DNA of 6,777 bases from an uncultured Flavobacteriales bacterium (GTDB lineage Bacteria > Bacteroidota > Bacteroidia > Flavobacteriales_D > Sanyastnellaceae), in the NCBI GenBank assembly GCA_937897625.1, contig CALCNZ010000216.1, positions 1-6,777 of the forward strand. The letters are read 5' to 3'. Within the stretch, counting starts at the first letter, position 1. Each line of letters opens with the position of its first letter. Below the pieces are notes generated by a model. It did not search any database, was not told the DNA's origin, and worked only from the letters and a program-made list of their open reading frames with translations. Shown one piece after another: positions 6,746-6,777 of this stretch. A program made the translations under genes and the position numbers.

Positions 6746-6777
6746 GTTTTGAATAAATAACTTAATTGAATCGAAGC

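Noticed and set aside
6746..6777. Bacteroidota-type promoter (TTG / TAnnTTTG) upstream of kdsA
   Set aside because: The best candidate, TATTTATT, misses two of the six fixed positions and has no TTG element at the right distance within the window.

Overview
The window looks like chromosomal DNA of a Bacteroidota bacterium, most likely in the Flavobacteriales. Three features support this. The replicative polymerase has a DnaQ-type exonuclease fused to its N-terminus. One gene encodes a secreted protein with a type IX secretion (T9SS) C-terminal sorting domain, a system confined to this phylum. None of the starts has a clear Shine-Dalgarno sequence, and the leaders of the minus-strand genes are A-rich. 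The family placement is inferred from remembered protein features, not from a search.

Layout: positions 1-98 probably hold the last codons of a membrane protein on the + strand. dnaE (148-4512, +) follows after a 49-base gap and encodes DNA polymerase III alpha with its own proofreading domain. On the opposite strand, reading from right to left, kdsA (6731-5922, -) is followed after 3 bases by a 469-residue secreted protein (5918-4509, -). That protein has a signal peptide, seven repeats of about 50 residues (a predicted seven-bladed beta-propeller) and a degenerate T9SS sorting domain. dnaE and the secreted-protein gene converge, and their stop codons overlap inside one palindrome (GTTAAC), so there is no intergenic terminator. 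The 46 bases to the right of kdsA are its leader.

Functionally, dnaE is housekeeping replication and kdsA is housekeeping lipopolysaccharide synthesis (the KDO sugar of the inner core). The secreted protein is probably co-transcribed with kdsA. In the best-studied T9SS the cargo is anchored to a form of LPS, so the pairing is suggestive, but a functional link is only inference. There is no mobile element, CRISPR array, RNA gene or toxin system. I found no convincing undescribed system. The most interesting points are the propeller/T9SS protein coupled to kdsA, its altered sorting domain, the eroded PHP domain of DnaE beside an intact exonuclease, and the shared stop-codon palindrome.
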